A DNA stretch of 47,139 nucleotides. Source: a virus. Position 1 is the first letter of the stretch, and each line of letters starts with the position of its first letter. The DNA is taken from positions 1 through 47,139 of the IMG/VR virus record IMGVR_UViG_3300032893_000088, one strand, 5' to 3'. Both the position numbers and the translations under genes were made by a program. This document shows positions 28,610 through 37,366 of this stretch, piece by piece. The notes beneath the pieces are model-generated. The model was not told where the DNA came from. It did not search any database and saw only the letters and a list, made by a program, of their open reading frames with translations.

Positions 28610-28929
28610 CAGGTTGCCGTCAGGTCCGCGTTGACCACGATGGTCAGCTTGCTCGCGGCGCTGGCGTACCCTTGCAGGACGTCCGCCGGCTCGAGTGTGT
28701 AGTTCGCGTAGTCGTCGAAGTACCCGCCGTTCGCCGCGATGCTCTGCGTCTTGTAGAGCTCAGTGCCCGCGGCGTCGTTGCCGATGGAGAGCGTGAACGT
28801 GTAGGCCGTGCTCGTCGGATTGACGATGTGGATGCGCTTGATGACGGCACGGATGCCGGTGGGTGCGGTGTACAGCGTGCCGGCCGAGTTGCTGAGCTGC
28901 GTCGGGCCAACGATTCGTTTCATGGTCAT
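28609..28929 (-). CDS. Beta-sandwich virion protein (106 aa)
   Basis: This 106-residue protein is rich in Thr, Ala and Ser. KRIVGPTQLSNSAGTLYTAP, then VIKRIHIVNPTSTAYTFTLS and the Gly/Asn turns are the pattern of small beta-sandwich decoration or tail proteins common near the end of virion operons. No enzymatic motif. ATG 28929. Confidence 0.7.
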   Translation of the reverse strand: MTMKRIVGPTQLSNSAGTLYTAPTGIRAVIKRIHIVNPTSTAYTFTLSIGNDAAGTELYKTQSIAANGGYFDDYANYTLEPADVLQGYASAASKLTIVVNADLTAT

Positions 28930-28963
28930 CGGAAAGATCCTCCAGGTTACAGGTTAACAGAAG

Positions 28964-29158
28964 TCACAAAGGGGTGCTACTCGGCCCCAAAGCGCCGGGC
29001 AGCGGTGCAATCGGTGTGTACGGGGCCAGCGCGTTGCTAGAGCCAGCGGTGGGTGCAGGCTGCACGTCGGCGTTCACCGACGGGAATGACGGCAGAAGCG
29101 GCTGCGCTGTCCCCGGGAAAGCGCCGCTCGGTCCAAGTCCTGTGAAGGTGTTCGCCAT
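28964..29158 (-). CDS. Small Pro/Ser-rich protein (64 aa)
   Basis: ATG 29158. The 64 residues are low in complexity (Pro, Ser, Ala, Gly). It sits between two virion genes and is probably virion-associated, but the sequence does not show this. Confidence 0.5.
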   Translation of the reverse strand: MANTFTGLGPSGAFPGTAQPLLPSFPSVNADVQPAPTAGSSNALAPYTPIAPLPGALGPSSTPL

Positions 29159-29161
29159 AGG

Positions 29162-30106
29162 TCACTGCCACAGCATGAGAACATTGATCGCGGTGATGGC
29201 GTAAGAGACATTCGTGAGGCCCGTTACAGCTACACCGGAGGCGACATTTACGTAAGTCAAACTCACGGAGCCGAGAACCGTTACGGTGACGGTAGATCCT
29301 ATATTGATTTCTGATTGCAAGCAGAGGGCCAAAGCGTTCGTGACGCCGTACCCCGGCACGCTTGAGCTACCGGCCCATTGAAATACTGGGAAAATCTGTC
29401 CTGCCGTACCTTCGAGCGTACCGGTAGAGCCGAACGGTACGTAACCCCACCCGGTTGAGACTGCGATTGGGTTTGAATTGAGGTAAGCCGCTGACAGGTT
29501 GTAGCTTATCACCTGCATGTTGCCAGCGGATGAGGTACCCGAAGCGCTCGATGAATTAGTCAGCAGCATCACAGAATCGGCGGTGGCGTTGCCGGCACTG
29601 TTGACACTGCGGAAAACAAAGAACCCGAATACTGTATCGTTGCTGGTAGATATACCTCCGATCTTAAACACCATGCCGAGGAAGCCTTGGGTGGTGTTGT
29701 AGCAGTACCGCGATACGTAGTTCGTTACAGTGCTCAGGAGCAAGGCACCAGAGCCACAAGCCACCCTCGTCCCTGCAGTGCCGTTGATCGTGCCTGAACC
29801 GTTCGAACCGCTGCCGATTGTTATCCACATCTGCGGGTTGCTGGCCGAGGTTCCGGTTCCGAATTCGAGCTTGATGAAGATCGGCGACGTGCTTTGCAGC
29901 GTATCGTTGAACTTGAAGACGTAGTAGCCAGCCGCGGTGCTCGTGCCCGGCCGTGACGACGCGCAGGGCACCGCCATCTGGCCGGTGTCCGTGGTCTGCG
30001 TCAGACCGCAGTTCGTCACGAGGTTGGTATAGACCTCCTGCACCCACGCCTGGAACGTAGCGTCGCTCGTGTGCGCGATGACTGTGTTGGTGCTTGCTGT
30101 CGTCAT
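29162..30106 (-). CDS. Probable tail/receptor-binding virion protein (314 aa)
   Basis: This protein is rich in Ser, Thr, Gly and Asn with regular beta-strand patterns (VIAHTSDATFQAWVQEV at the start, then AAGYYVFKFNDT). It has no membrane segment. I recall the N-terminal helix-plus-beta layout (T-D-x-x-F-Q-A-W) from tail fibre-associated proteins placed after the fibre gene. It may be a second fibre or a fibre cap. Specific function is inferred from order and composition. Confidence 0.6.
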   Translation of the reverse strand: MTTASTNTVIAHTSDATFQAWVQEVYTNLVTNCGLTQTTDTGQMAVPCASSRPGTSTAAGYYVFKFNDTLQSTSPIFIKLEFGTGTSASNPQMWITIGSGSNGSGTINGTAGTRVACGSGALLLSTVTNYVSRYCYNTTQGFLGMVFKIGGISTSNDTVFGFFVFRSVNSAGNATADSVMLLTNSSSASGTSSAGNMQVISYNLSAAYLNSNPIAVSTGWGYVPFGSTGTLEGTAGQIFPVFQWAGSSSVPGYGVTNALALCLQSEINIGSTVTVTVLGSVSLTYVNVASGVAVTGLTNVSYAITAINVLMLWQ

Positions 30107-30107
30107 G

Positions 30108-31799
30108 TTAGTTTCCTATCGCGATCCAGTAGACCGTGGTCGAGGGGTTCTTCGATATATCGAAGGAGTCGATGTTCGTCGTGAAGCTGCTCGTCCCGAA
30201 GGACGCCGCGCGCTCGATGTAGCCGTTGTTGGCGTTGCCGGTTTGGAACACCGGTCCCGCCATGATGCAGGCGTTCGGGAACGCCACGTCGAAATTCGTC
30301 GTCACCGGGGACGTGCTCGCGCTCGCTTTGGAGTAGTTGCCCCACTTGATTATGAGCCCCGTGGGGAGCGTGAGGCTGCACTGCGTATTCGCGCCGCTAT
30401 TGAGCGTCTGCGCCCACGCACCGCTGCCGCCGGTCGTCTCGGCGCTGATCGAGCCACCGGAGTACGTGAAGGCTACGTTGCCGGTGTTGGCGAGCGCCGC
30501 GGCGACCGCCGCCACAGCCCGAGCGTCGGTGTACCCGTCGTTCGGATCACTGTTGGTGCGCTTCAGCGTCAGCATGATCGTTACAGTCGTGAAGACGCTC
30601 GAACTCTGCAGATGGAAAATCAGCGTCGAGCCGGCGCCGACCGCCGTGTTCCAGCCGGTGAGCGCGGTATCGTGGTAATTGGTGCCGCTTGAGATCGCCG
30701 GGTAGTTGCCGCCCACGATGCTATTCGAGACCGTGGGAGGGTAGCTCCCGATGGGCAAGCTCCAGATGTCGATGGAGCAGGAGCCCGTGCCGCCTTCGGT
30801 GAGGATCGTCACATCCTTGATCGTGCAGTCCTGCGCGATGTAGATCGGCACGTCCGTGACGTTAGCCGGGATGATGATCTGCGTGCCGCCGCCGCACCAG
30901 CTCGCACCGCGCTGCTGGTAGAGGCTCGAGGAGTCGCGCCCCGGTGGCCCCTGATCGCCCTCGTGGCCGTCCACGCCATCGACTGCGCCGCCGGGGACGC
31001 CTGCCGGGCCGGCCGGGCCAATGGAGCCCGCGGCGCCGGTGGCGCCCGTGGGACCCTGCGGACCCTGCGGGCCGGGCACCGGATCGCCCTGCGGGCCTTC
31101 CGGGCCAAAATCTCCTTCGGGGCCTATGGGGCCGGATACGCCCTGCGGCCCTGTGGCGCCCGTAGCGCCGGTCGCACCGGTGGCGCCAGTCGCCCCTTGG
31201 GGACCGGGCACCGGGTCGCCCTGCGGGCCTTCCGGCCCCTCATCGCCCTGCGGGCCGAGAGGACCCGCCACGCCAGCGGGGCCAGTGGCTCCGGCGGGAC
31301 CTGTGGCGCCGGTCGCGCCGGTAGGCCCTTGTGGTCCCGGGACCGGATCGCCGTCAGCACCCGGGGCTCCATCGTCGCCCGGGAGGCCCGGAGGACCCTG
31401 CGCGCCGGGCGCACCGGCGGCGCCCGCCGGGCCTGCGGCACCGGGCGGCCCGGGATCGCCGTCCTGCCCTTGGCCGCCGTCCGCACCCTCGACGACCGGG
31501 AAGTTCGATACGGTGCCAAAAGAGCCGTCCGCCCGGCGCACCACAGGGCCGTAGGTGGCGAGCGCTGCGATGGAGAGCACATTGGCAGGGATTCCTTGCA
31601 CCCGCTGCCACACCACCGTCGTGTTGAGGCTTGAGGCGCTCGGCACGCCGATGTACGCCGCGAGGGAAGCCGCGGTGGCGAGCGTGCCATCGGGCATGCG
31701 GAAGTTCGTGCCGATCTGAGCGCCGACCGTGGCGCCTGATTCGATGACGACGGACTTGTTAAGCCCCCCGATTATGGGGACTCTGATCCTACTCGCCAT
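30108..31799 (-). CDS. Collagen-like tail fibre (563 aa)
   Basis: This 563-residue fibre begins with a short attachment domain ([20 protein letters not shown], about residues 6-25). A collagen-like Gly-X-Y segment follows (about residues 105-289), made of 44-residue modules that each start GDPVPGPQG (residues 150, 194 and 238). The extra VP breaks the triplet phase at the same place in each. The C-terminal beta-rich tip (about 310-563) ends with [16 protein letters not shown] and [16 protein letters not shown], a fold common at phage fibre tips that recognise host receptors. ATG 31799 overlaps the previous gene by 11 bases. Confidence 0.85.
   Translation of the reverse strand: MASRIRVPIIGGLNKSVVIESGATVGAQIGTNFRMPDGTLATAASLAAYIGVPSASSLNTTVVWQRVQGIPANVLSIAALATYGPVVRRADGSFGTVSNFPVVEGADGGQGQDGDPGPPGAAGPAGAAGAPGAQGPPGLPGDDGAPGADGDPVPGPQGPTGATGATGPAGATGPAGVAGPLGPQGDEGPEGPQGDPVPGPQGATGATGATGATGATGPQGVSGPIGPEGDFGPEGPQGDPVPGPQGPQGPTGATGAAGSIGPAGPAGVPGGAVDGVDGHEGDQGPPGRDSSSLYQQRGASWCGGGTQIIIPANVTDVPIYIAQDCTIKDVTILTEGGTGSCSIDIWSLPIGSYPPTVSNSIVGGNYPAISSGTNYHDTALTGWNTAVGAGSTLIFHLQSSSVFTTVTIMLTLKRTNSDPNDGYTDARAVAAVAAALANTGNVAFTYSGGSISAETTGGSGAWAQTLNSGANTQCSLTLPTGLIIKWGNYSKASASTSPVTTNFDVAFPNACIMAGPVFQTGNANNGYIERAASFGTSSFTTNIDSFDISKNPSTTVYWIAIGN
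31089..31352 (-). repeat. 132-base repeat modules in the fibre gene
   Basis: Two 132-base units, plus the start of a third, encode the 44-residue collagen-like modules beginning GDPVPGPQG at codons 150, 194 and 238. The period is exactly 132 bases, but the units differ at many synonymous sites, so the repeat is old. Confidence 0.75.
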
Positions 31800-33726
31800 T
31801 GGGCTCTGAAGCGCGCAGGGCGCTCCTCAATATTGGGCGGTACTTGCCTGTTTTCGGGTCCTGTTCGATAGTGTCGAGCGTATGGCCCTGATCGAGCAGT
31901 CGGCGCAGGTCTGAGGAAGGCGTGAACCCCGGAGTAGGCGTTGAAGGCGCCGGGCCGTGCTCCATGAGGTAGCGGAGGTAGTCCCCTAGCCGCTTCGGCA
32001 ACTGCCCCTCGGGCGGCTGCGCACCGCCATAGGGCTCGGGGATCGGCGGAGCGGGGGTCGTGCCGCCGCCGGGCTGCTGAGCTCGCTCGTCGCGCAGCTT
32101 GATCTGCTGCTGAATCGGTCGCGGGAGCGGCGCGGGCTGTGCCAGTGCGGCGCCGAGCGGCTGCGGCCCCACTTCGCCCGGGGGCGGCGTGAGATCGGCG
32201 CTCGGGCCTTGCAGCTCGAGCTGGCGCGGTGTGGCGATGCCGCGCTGGTACGGGCCAGTCGGCAAGGGGCCGGGCGGCGGAGCGGCGTTGGCGGTCCTCG
32301 CCTGAATGCCGGGACGGGTTATGTTAACGCCCGGCAATTTCGCGGCGCCGCGGGCGACCGCGTTCATGGCCGTGTCGTAGAGCGTACCCTTCACGGGCGA
32401 TACGTCGGTGCCGGCGCTCGGCAGGCGCGTCACCGCCGGCAGTTCTCCGCCGGCCAGCGCCACGAGGCGCGAGTTCCCGGTGAGAAGCCGCGGGTTGTTC
32501 TCGGCGTAGCGCTTGTAGTCAGCCGCATCAATGAGGCCGCCAGTGGTCGCGTCCTCGGCGTTCTGGATCTTGGCGAACCGGGTGCGCGCGTCCTCGTAAT
32601 CGCCGGTCATGGCGGGGGCCTTGGCCTGCACCTGTGCGCCGAGCTCCTCCTCGAGCGCGTTCGCGGCGGCACGGCCGGAGATCCCGCCAACCTGACGGAA
32701 GTAGGAGATGTCCCTGATGAGCTGCGGGCCGGTGTACTGGCCACTGCGAAGACCCTCGGCGACGCGCGCGGCCTGCGTGCGCGCTGTGGCCGGCATTGCC
32801 TGCACCGACTGATCGCCAGCGAGGGCTTGTAGGGTGTCGGGTGCTGCGGTGGTTGCACGTTCGACCGTGCCCACAGCGTCGCCTACGCGGTCGTAGGTGG
32901 CGCCGGGTGCGAGCCGTGCCTCGGCATAGTGCGCCGGAGTCAGCTTCGTGGCGTTAGGGATTCCGATGTCCTCGCCGATGAGCCGCGTGCTGAGCGCCGA
33001 GTTGTTGCGGATGATCTGCTGCGTCTGCTCGGGCGAGGAAGTAATCGCTTCGCGCGTGGAGCCCGGCACGTCCTGCATGGTCGGGTTGCGGGCCTGCACG
33101 TCAGACGGCCGATATTTATACCCGGCCTGGTTGAGTTCCTGGATCGGGGTAGGGGCGGTCGCACGGCGCACTGCACCGGCTATTTCCGTCGGGCTCGCAG
33201 CACCGATTGCTTCGAGCCGGTCCACGGCTCCGCTCATCGCGGCGGCGCCACCGCGCACCGCCCCGGGGACACCAGCGACGGCGCCTACGAGCGTTGCGGC
33301 CGGGCCGGCATTCTCCTTCAGCGTGTCGATGAGCGGCCCGTGCGCGCCCTCGATGGCGCGCTGAGCGGGGGTCTTCTGCGTCTCGTTGAACTGCTGCTCC
33401 TCGGGGCTGAGCACCGTGGGAGCGTGCTGTAGCGCCGGGGGCACGTAGTTGTGCTCGCCGTACTCGGGCAGCGGGGAACCGGCTTGCGACGGATCGAGCG
33501 CGGCACTCAGCCGGCTCCCCACGTCTGCAGCCGTGCCCGCGATCTTGAACGGGGTCGCCGCTACGTCCTTGACGAGATTAAGCGCGCGCTCACCGACGCC
33601 AGTCGGGGCCGGCGCAGGCGGTTTGCCGCCGCTCTGCTGGAATGCACGCAGGCGGGCGCCCAGTGCCGGATCGAGCTGATCAGGCATCTCCACCACGGTC
33701 CCATCGGGCATCGCGACCTGGGTCAC
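31789..33726 (-). CDS. Internal virion (ejection) protein, large (645 aa)
   Basis: This 645-residue protein has no enzyme motif I recognise. It opens with [20 protein letters not shown], a start common in podovirus ejection proteins. Then come an amphipathic region, a Gly/Ala-rich potential membrane-inserting stretch ([19 protein letters not shown], about residues 140-160), long helical segments and a Pro-rich C-terminus. With its neighbours (33727-36862) it forms the internal-protein set that would be ejected with DNA to bridge the host envelope. Confidence 0.65.
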   Translation of the reverse strand: MTQVAMPDGTVVEMPDQLDPALGARLRAFQQSGGKPPAPAPTGVGERALNLVKDVAATPFKIAGTAADVGSRLSAALDPSQAGSPLPEYGEHNYVPPALQHAPTVLSPEEQQFNETQKTPAQRAIEGAHGPLIDTLKENAGPAATLVGAVAGVPGAVRGGAAAMSGAVDRLEAIGAASPTEIAGAVRRATAPTPIQELNQAGYKYRPSDVQARNPTMQDVPGSTREAITSSPEQTQQIIRNNSALSTRLIGEDIGIPNATKLTPAHYAEARLAPGATYDRVGDAVGTVERATTAAPDTLQALAGDQSVQAMPATARTQAARVAEGLRSGQYTGPQLIRDISYFRQVGGISGRAAANALEEELGAQVQAKAPAMTGDYEDARTRFAKIQNAEDATTGGLIDAADYKRYAENNPRLLTGNSRLVALAGGELPAVTRLPSAGTDVSPVKGTLYDTAMNAVARGAAKLPGVNITRPGIQARTANAAPPPGPLPTGPYQRGIATPRQLELQGPSADLTPPPGEVGPQPLGAALAQPAPLPRPIQQQIKLRDERAQQPGGGTTPAPPIPEPYGGAQPPEGQLPKRLGDYLRYLMEHGPAPSTPTPGFTPSSDLRRLLDQGHTLDTIEQDPKTGKYRPILRSALRASEPNGE

Positions 33727-35130
33727 TTAGAACCCCTTGCTCTTGAGATAGGCGTCCAGAGTGACCGGGCTGTCGGTCTTCGGCGCAGCGGCCGGCGTGG
33801 TCGGGAACGTCTCAGGCGGCAGTGCGCCATTGCGCGTCACCGCGCCGTGCTCCTTCTCCCAGTCGTCGAGTATGGAAGGATCAAGCAGAAAACGCTTGCT
33901 GAAGCCGCTGACCTGCGCATCGCTGCGGGCCGTCGGCGTTGAGTACGCCTTCTTGAGCCCGGCGAACTGGCCACCCATGAGCTCACGGCCTAGTTTGATG
34001 TTGCTCTGGAGCTGATCGGCGCCGATGTTGTTCTGATTGAAATGCGACTGCGCCTGATTGCGGCCTTCTAGCGTGCCGTTGTTGGCGGCAAGAAACGACT
34101 CCATCTCGTCGCCCACGAAATGGGAGGCGAGCTTGTTCATGGTCGGGATGTCGCTGCCGGCCTGCCCCGTCAGCATCGTGAAGATACGTTGCGCGGTCGG
34201 CATGTCGTTGGCCTGCTGCGCGTCGTGAAGGTGCTGCAGCAGTCCCAAGTGGGCCGTCAGCTTGTTGCCCGCAGCGATCTTGCCGCCCGGGTCGGTGGGC
34301 TTCACGGACGCGAACTGCATGTCTGACTGCTTGATCTCTGCGTGCGCGTTGCCGCCCGGCTGGAGCGGCGGCAGAGCGTTCGGCCCCGGCGGCGCGGTTG
34401 GGCCGGGGGGCGCGCCGGGAGCCGCCGGGGCAGCGCCGCGGGGCGGAGCGTCCTCTGGGAACGCCGCATAGTAGGCTGCGTCCACTGCAGGACCGGAAAT
34501 GGAAGCGCGATTCGCCGTGCTCGGGTCCAGTACGCCGAGCTGATAGAGCGCGCGCAATTTGGCCGGATCAGCCGGAATATTGAGCGAGCTCTGCGGGTGA
34601 AACAGCTCGGGATGAGCGGCCTGCGCTTCGGCGAGCGCAGCCTTGGCGTTCTGCAGACGCACGCTCCCGGGAATGCCGGCGTTGATCCCCGCGGCCTTCG
34701 CTTCCGCCAACTGGCGGTTCGCGTCCATGAGCGGGTTTGCGAGGCCACCGGGCGAGAGCGACTGCGCCGCGGCGACGCGCGCGGGCGCGGCGGCCTCCGG
34801 GTTCGCCACGGTTGCGTGCTCACTGGTCGCTTGATTCGTGCCAATGGCCGCGAACTCCTGCTCCGGGTTGATGCCGGCGCGGTTCAGGTGCGCCAGTGCG
34901 GCACCGAGCGCCGGGCTTCCGCCGGCGACGGCCGCGAGCTTCGCCTCGAGCGCCGGGTCGGCGAGCGCCTTGTTCTTCGCGAATTGAGCGTTGGCCTCAG
35001 CTATGGCGCGCTGCGTGTTGGCGCCGAGGTTCTCTCCCTGCGCTTCGCGGTAGGCCACATTCGCCGAGTTGCCGCCGGCAAGGGCGGCACCGAGGTCAGC
35101 GTAGCCGATTGTGGGGTTCTCGATAGGCAT
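33727..35130 (-). CDS. Internal virion (ejection) protein (467 aa)
   Basis: This 467-residue helical protein is rich in Ala, Gln and Asn. It begins PIENPTIGYADLGAALAGG and has a Pro-rich hinge (about residues 232-265). The second half is helical with many Asn/Gln (NNGTLEGRNQAQSHFNQNN). Internal virion proteins of podoviruses have this composition and order. Confidence 0.65.
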   Translation of the reverse strand: MPIENPTIGYADLGAALAGGNSANVAYREAQGENLGANTQRAIAEANAQFAKNKALADPALEAKLAAVAGGSPALGAALAHLNRAGINPEQEFAAIGTNQATSEHATVANPEAAAPARVAAAQSLSPGGLANPLMDANRQLAEAKAAGINAGIPGSVRLQNAKAALAEAQAAHPELFHPQSSLNIPADPAKLRALYQLGVLDPSTANRASISGPAVDAAYYAAFPEDAPPRGAAPAAPGAPPGPTAPPGPNALPPLQPGGNAHAEIKQSDMQFASVKPTDPGGKIAAGNKLTAHLGLLQHLHDAQQANDMPTAQRIFTMLTGQAGSDIPTMNKLASHFVGDEMESFLAANNGTLEGRNQAQSHFNQNNIGADQLQSNIKLGRELMGGQFAGLKKAYSTPTARSDAQVSGFSKRFLLDPSILDDWEKEHGAVTRNGALPPETFPTTPAAAPKTDSPVTLDAYLKSKGF

Positions 35131-35133
35131 GTG

Positions 35134-35814
35134 TTATCCCTGATAAGGCTCGTATGGGCCGCTTCGTGCCACACCATAGCCGGGGCCTGGGTCGTATGTC
35201 AGCCCAGTAGTCGGATCAGGGCGCGCTTTGCTGCCGTAGTAGGAACCTACACCGCGGCTCGCGCCACCGAGCAGCGCCCCGACGCCGAGGAGCCACGGGT
35301 TCGCCGTGATCGCCTGTACCTGCATCTGCGTGAGCTGGTTCGCGTTCTGCGACTGCGTGTTGAGCCCGCCGAGTTTCGTCGCCACGTCGCCGAGCTGCTC
35401 CTGTGTTTGCTGGCCGGTGAGGATCGGCGCGCCGCCGGCGGCCGTCAGGTTCGCGTAGTTCTTGCCGAAGACCTGATTGTTGCCGACGGCCTTCGCCACG
35501 TCGGCCGCATAGGTCTTGCTGGCTCCCGGGAGAGCGCCGTTCGTGTTCTGCACGGGGGCCGCACGCTGCAGCGCCGCGGCGTACTGGCTGTTGAGTGCAG
35601 TACGGTTCGCAGCGATGTTCTGGTCGTTATTCTTCGCGGTCTGGATCGCCGGCTGCAGATCGGCCTGCGCCTGCTGCTTGAGGCGCTGCTGAGCCATGAT
35701 GCCGGCCGCGGCGGCCTGATCCTGCTTCGTGAGCGCCTGATGGTTCGCATAGGCTTCAGTCCCCGCACCTGCGGCGGCGAGTCCTGCGCTGATTGCGAGG
35801 GCTAGACCTGACAT
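35134..35814 (-). CDS. Internal virion protein with N-terminal span (226 aa)
   Basis: The first 20 residues (SGLALAISAGLAAAGAGTEA) are hydrophobic and small, then a Gln/Ala-rich helical body follows. A second hydrophobic stretch lies near residue 172 (PWLLGVGALLGGA), with a Gly/Tyr-rich end. This is typical of small ejection proteins. ATG 35814 overlaps the upstream gene by 13 bases. Confidence 0.65.
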   Translation of the reverse strand: MSGLALAISAGLAAAGAGTEAYANHQALTKQDQAAAAGIMAQQRLKQQAQADLQPAIQTAKNNDQNIAANRTALNSQYAAALQRAAPVQNTNGALPGASKTYAADVAKAVGNNQVFGKNYANLTAAGGAPILTGQQTQEQLGDVATKLGGLNTQSQNANQLTQMQVQAITANPWLLGVGALLGGASRGVGSYYGSKARPDPTTGLTYDPGPGYGVARSGPYEPYQG

Positions 35815-36272
35815 TCAAGCTCCTTCGTGCGCTGATCCACAGCGCGACCGAGTTCGAGCACGTCCTCAACGGGCTCGAAGGCCGCGAGTTCGCACTCCGT
35901 GAAATCCTGGCACATGCCGGGGTTCGGGTGGTACGTGCGCGCCACATGGTCGGTGAGCGCCGTCACCGCGCACTGCGTGCCGGGCTCAGTGAAAAGATCG
36001 AAAGGCGCTGTGAGGTAGCGCGAGCCATTCTCGTCGCGATAGATCACCGTGCCGGAGATGCCGCGTATGTGGTGCCCTCTGCGATGCGGGCGCCCGATGA
36101 ACACTGTGCCCGCCGGGATGAAGATTTCGCGGACATAATTGCCGTTCTCGAAGCTCTCCTTCACCGGGCAGTCTGTGATCTTCATGTCCGTCACCGGGGA
36201 AAGCCGATAGGCGAGGAACGCGAGCTTCTCGCGCCACGTCAGGTCGTCCCGCTTGAGTACTTCGCGCATCAT
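35802..36272 (-). CDS. Cupin-like phage protein (156 aa)
   Basis: ATG 36272 overlaps the previous TGA by one base (TGATG). After a helical start (LKRDDLTWREKLAFLAYRLS) comes a cupin-like beta-barrel: REIFIPAGTVFIGRPHRRGH (about residues 48-67), ISGTVIYRDENG, then LTAPFDLFTEPGTQCAVTAL (about 87-106) and ARTYHPNPG. His residues could bind a metal. I recall such cupin proteins in podovirus virion operons. Role unknown. Confidence 0.65.
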   Translation of the reverse strand: MMREVLKRDDLTWREKLAFLAYRLSPVTDMKITDCPVKESFENGNYVREIFIPAGTVFIGRPHRRGHHIRGISGTVIYRDENGSRYLTAPFDLFTEPGTQCAVTALTDHVARTYHPNPGMCQDFTECELAAFEPVEDVLELGRAVDQRTKELECQV

Positions 36273-36862
36273 CAGCCGAGCCCCGATTTCGCGTAGATCT
36301 GACCCTTGAGCACGCCGTTGCGCAGCGCCGCGGCCTGCTGCTCGTTGTTGTAGGCGGTCGTCACATCGCCGAACACCGTGCCGAGGCCCTGCGCCGCGTT
36401 CACGTTCTGTGCGTTGCCGACGTTCGCCCGCAGGGCATCCGCGGTCATCTGAGCCGCGTTGCCGATGTTGCCGCCGGCCTGCGCCAGCGAGATCATCTGC
36501 TGCCGGGTGGCCTGATCGTTCGCCTCGAGCTTCGCGACCGCCGACTGAACCTGTTGCTGCGCGTTGACCGTGCCCTCGGCCTCCTCCTGCCCGAGCATCG
36601 TGCCGGCATCGACAGCCGCGGAGCCGCCGGCGAGGCCATTGCGGGCCGTGGCGAACTTGCTGTTGCGGGTCGCGATAGCCTGTTGGCGGTTCAGCTCGGT
36701 CTGGTATTGACCCTGCAGCGCCTTCTGATAGTCGCTGTACTCGCCGCCGCGGTTGGCGAAGGCGGAGTTGATGCCGGCGATGTTGGCATTGATCTGATTC
36801 TGCGACTGCTGTTGCTGTTGCTGAGCAGCCTGCGTAGCAGCATTGGGGTTTCCGCCGCACAT
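36272..36862 (-). CDS. Internal virion protein, Gln/Ala-rich (196 aa)
   Basis: The start MCGGNPNAATQAAQQQQQQS is a common opening of small podovirus internal proteins. The rest is a helical Gln/Asn/Ala-rich body (AQQQVQSAVAKLEANDQATR). ATG 36862 directly follows the previous stop. Confidence 0.7.
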   Translation of the reverse strand: MCGGNPNAATQAAQQQQQQSQNQINANIAGINSAFANRGGEYSDYQKALQGQYQTELNRQQAIATRNSKFATARNGLAGGSAAVDAGTMLGQEEAEGTVNAQQQVQSAVAKLEANDQATRQQMISLAQAGGNIGNAAQMTADALRANVGNAQNVNAAQGLGTVFGDVTTAYNNEQQAAALRNGVLKGQIYAKSGLG

Positions 36863-37366
36863 TTACTCGTCACCTCGCACGCGAACGAAAAGGGCGGCAT
36901 CACTGCCGTCCGAACAGTACTTTGCGAGGGTGGCTTCTTGTTTTAGGCCGAGGCGAGGATACCACGCCTTCGCCAATTCATGCGAATCGGGGCAGATCGT
37001 CTCGATCCGGCGTGCGCCGTTGAGCTGCAAGGCAATCCCGCGCTCGGTGTAGACCGTCAGCTCACCGCCATACTTGTCCCATGCCTCATCGGTCGCCAGC
37101 ATCCATGTGCGCAGCACGCCCGGGCGGAGCGGGATGAACCCGGCGACCACGAGGGCGGGGGACTCCGTGTCCTTCGCCTTGATGAGCGCCACGGTGCCGA
37201 TGCTGTGCTGCCCCAGTGCGGCGATGAAGCGCTCGTCTACCGTGAGCCCGGTCACGTTCTCTACGACACGCAGCTCGTTCTGGCCGCGCATCGTGAGGCG
37301 CATGTTGGCGATCACGTCGATGGTGTCGCGCAGCGTGGCGGCGCGGACGATGGTCTGCGGAATCAC
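36863..37366 (-). CDS. GNAT-like internal protein (T7 gp13/DUF2833-type)
   Basis: I chose the GTG at 37366 because it overlaps the hub-gene stop (GTGA); a frame further upstream is spurious. The 167-residue product has IVRAATLRDTIDVIANMR, FIAALGQHSIGTVALIKAKD, PALVVAGFIPLRPGVLRTWM and ELAKAWYPRLGLKQEATL. This is the acetyltransferase-like fold of virion-associated DUF2833 proteins, of which T7 gp13 is one. It may help assemble the internal proteins. No clear acetyl-CoA loop, so it may not be an enzyme. Confidence 0.6.
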   Translation of the reverse strand: MIPQTIVRAATLRDTIDVIANMRLTMRGQNELRVVENVTGLTVDERFIAALGQHSIGTVALIKAKDTESPALVVAGFIPLRPGVLRTWMLATDEAWDKYGGELTVYTERGIALQLNGARRIETICPDSHELAKAWYPRLGLKQEATLAKYCSDGSDAALFVRVRGDE

